Assembly (NCBI GenBank): GCA_025057675.1
Contig: JANWVE010000007.1
Coordinates: forward strand, 1 to 36,783
DNA from: Bacteroidia bacterium
GTDB taxonomy: Bacteria > Bacteroidota > Bacteroidia > JANWVE01
Direction of reading: 5' to 3'
DNA length: 36,783 bases
The notes beneath the pieces were generated by a model that saw only the letters and a program-made list of their open reading frames with translations, had not been told where the DNA came from and did no database searches. Made by a program: the position numbers and the translations under genes. Below, piece by piece: positions 36,226 through 36,783 of this stretch (position 1 is its first letter; each line of letters starts with the position of its first letter).

Positions 36226-36783
36226 TTTTTTTGGGCGTGTCCCTTCGCTGCGCTTCGGGTCGGCGTGCTGCGGGCTGCGCTATCGCTTCGGTGCTGCGCT
36301 ACGCTCCGCACTGCTCACGCACCCTCCGCATGCCTCACGCAGCAGCTTTTGGATGCTTTACCTGATTTTTATACCTATCTTCACTTTACCTTGTTTAGAG
36401 TTGATTATCAACTATTTACAAAATTAAATTTTTTAGCTTATTTTTAAGTATTGTCGTTTTACCTTATTTTTTACTCATTTTCAAGTGCTTACAAGATTAA
36501 ATCTTGCATACATGGACTATATATACCTCTTTAACGCTGATTAAATAAGTTTTACTTTGTTTGATACTCATTTTCAAATGTTTACAAGGTTAAAATGCAT
36601 TTTTATCTTGTTTTATGTTCATTTTCAGATATTTACAAGATTACATTTTGAATAAATGGAGTTAGTGTACTTGCCGTTTGCGTGAGGCATGCGGAGGGCG
36701 TGCGTTAGCACGGTGCGAAGCCCCTCGCCCACTCTTTCCCTCTTGCTCAGGGGGTGGGCGGGTGGGGCGTAGCACCGTTAGCC
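36226..36783 (+). repeat. Interspersed palindromic element, copy L (right end cut by window)
   Basis: Forward-polarity copy following rfbA by 63 bp. End 1 is short and stemless, with a GAAGCGCAGCG loop variant (reverse strand). The core units run from about 36355 to 36655. End 2 is long-form with a hairpin CGTGC-GTTA-GCACG at 36699-36712, the only copy with a GTTA loop on that stem. The terminal stem lies beyond the window. Confidence 0.9.

Overview
The window looks like chromosomal DNA from a member of the Bacteroidota, probably a Cytophagales-like lineage; the species cannot be named from the sequence. Evidence: an outer-membrane receptor with a carboxypeptidase-regulatory-like N-terminus, Bacteroidota-type promoter boxes (TAnnTTTG), almost no Shine-Dalgarno sequences, AT-rich codon use, and many secreted proteins. 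Most genes are housekeeping or envelope functions: CE4 deacetylase, PLP-dependent Cys/Met enzyme, OppC-like permease, hemC, nnr, rsgA, rny, comB, SGNH hydrolase, a 1856-residue secreted protein, an outer-membrane receptor, an alpha/beta hydrolase, tsf, a seven-repeat predicted beta-propeller, DUF445, DUF350, kup and rfbA.

Layout: 1-548 repeat copy A; 714-3031 deacetylase and a convergent PLP enzyme; 3076-3660 copy B in a divergent gap; 3777-5072 permease; 5102-5726 copy C; 5867-7646 two small envelope genes converging on hemC; 7764-8386 copy D; 8407-10838 rsgA-nnr overlapping pair; 10877-10998 solo end E; 11008-12612 rny; 12699-13305 copy F; 13322-14083 comB; 14264-14876 copy G; 14882-16423 SGNH protein; 16589-22159 giant secreted protein; 22194-22755 copy H; 22859-25717 receptor; 25724-26299 copy I; 26343-27668 hydrolase; 27786-28367 copy J; 28499-29338 tsf; 29425-30174 barrel-like protein; 30197-30258 mini copy K; 30375-33013 propeller and DUF445; 32988-33221 DUF350; 33341-36162 kup-rfbA; 36226-end copy L.

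The outstanding feature is an interspersed intergenic repeat family. There are ten long copies (about 560-625 bp, two cut by the window edges), one solo end and one 62-bp hairpin, filling about one sixth of the window. Each long copy has GC-rich imperfect terminal inverted repeats starting TTTTTTGGGCGTGTCC and ending with its complement. Between them lies an AT-rich core of about four diverged palindromic units of about 46 bp. The ends hold hairpins whose stem sequences differ between copies yet stay complementary while the loops are conserved: covariation readable by eye. The polarity of the core follows the strand of the gene whose stop codon lies next to it. None of the copies encodes a plausible protein. 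I do not recognise the family; it may be a non-autonomous mobile element, a structured 3'-UTR RNA element, or both.

A second theme is promoter architecture: in several genes the TAnnTTTG box lies only 2-7 nt before the start codon, implying leaderless or nearly leaderless mRNAs.
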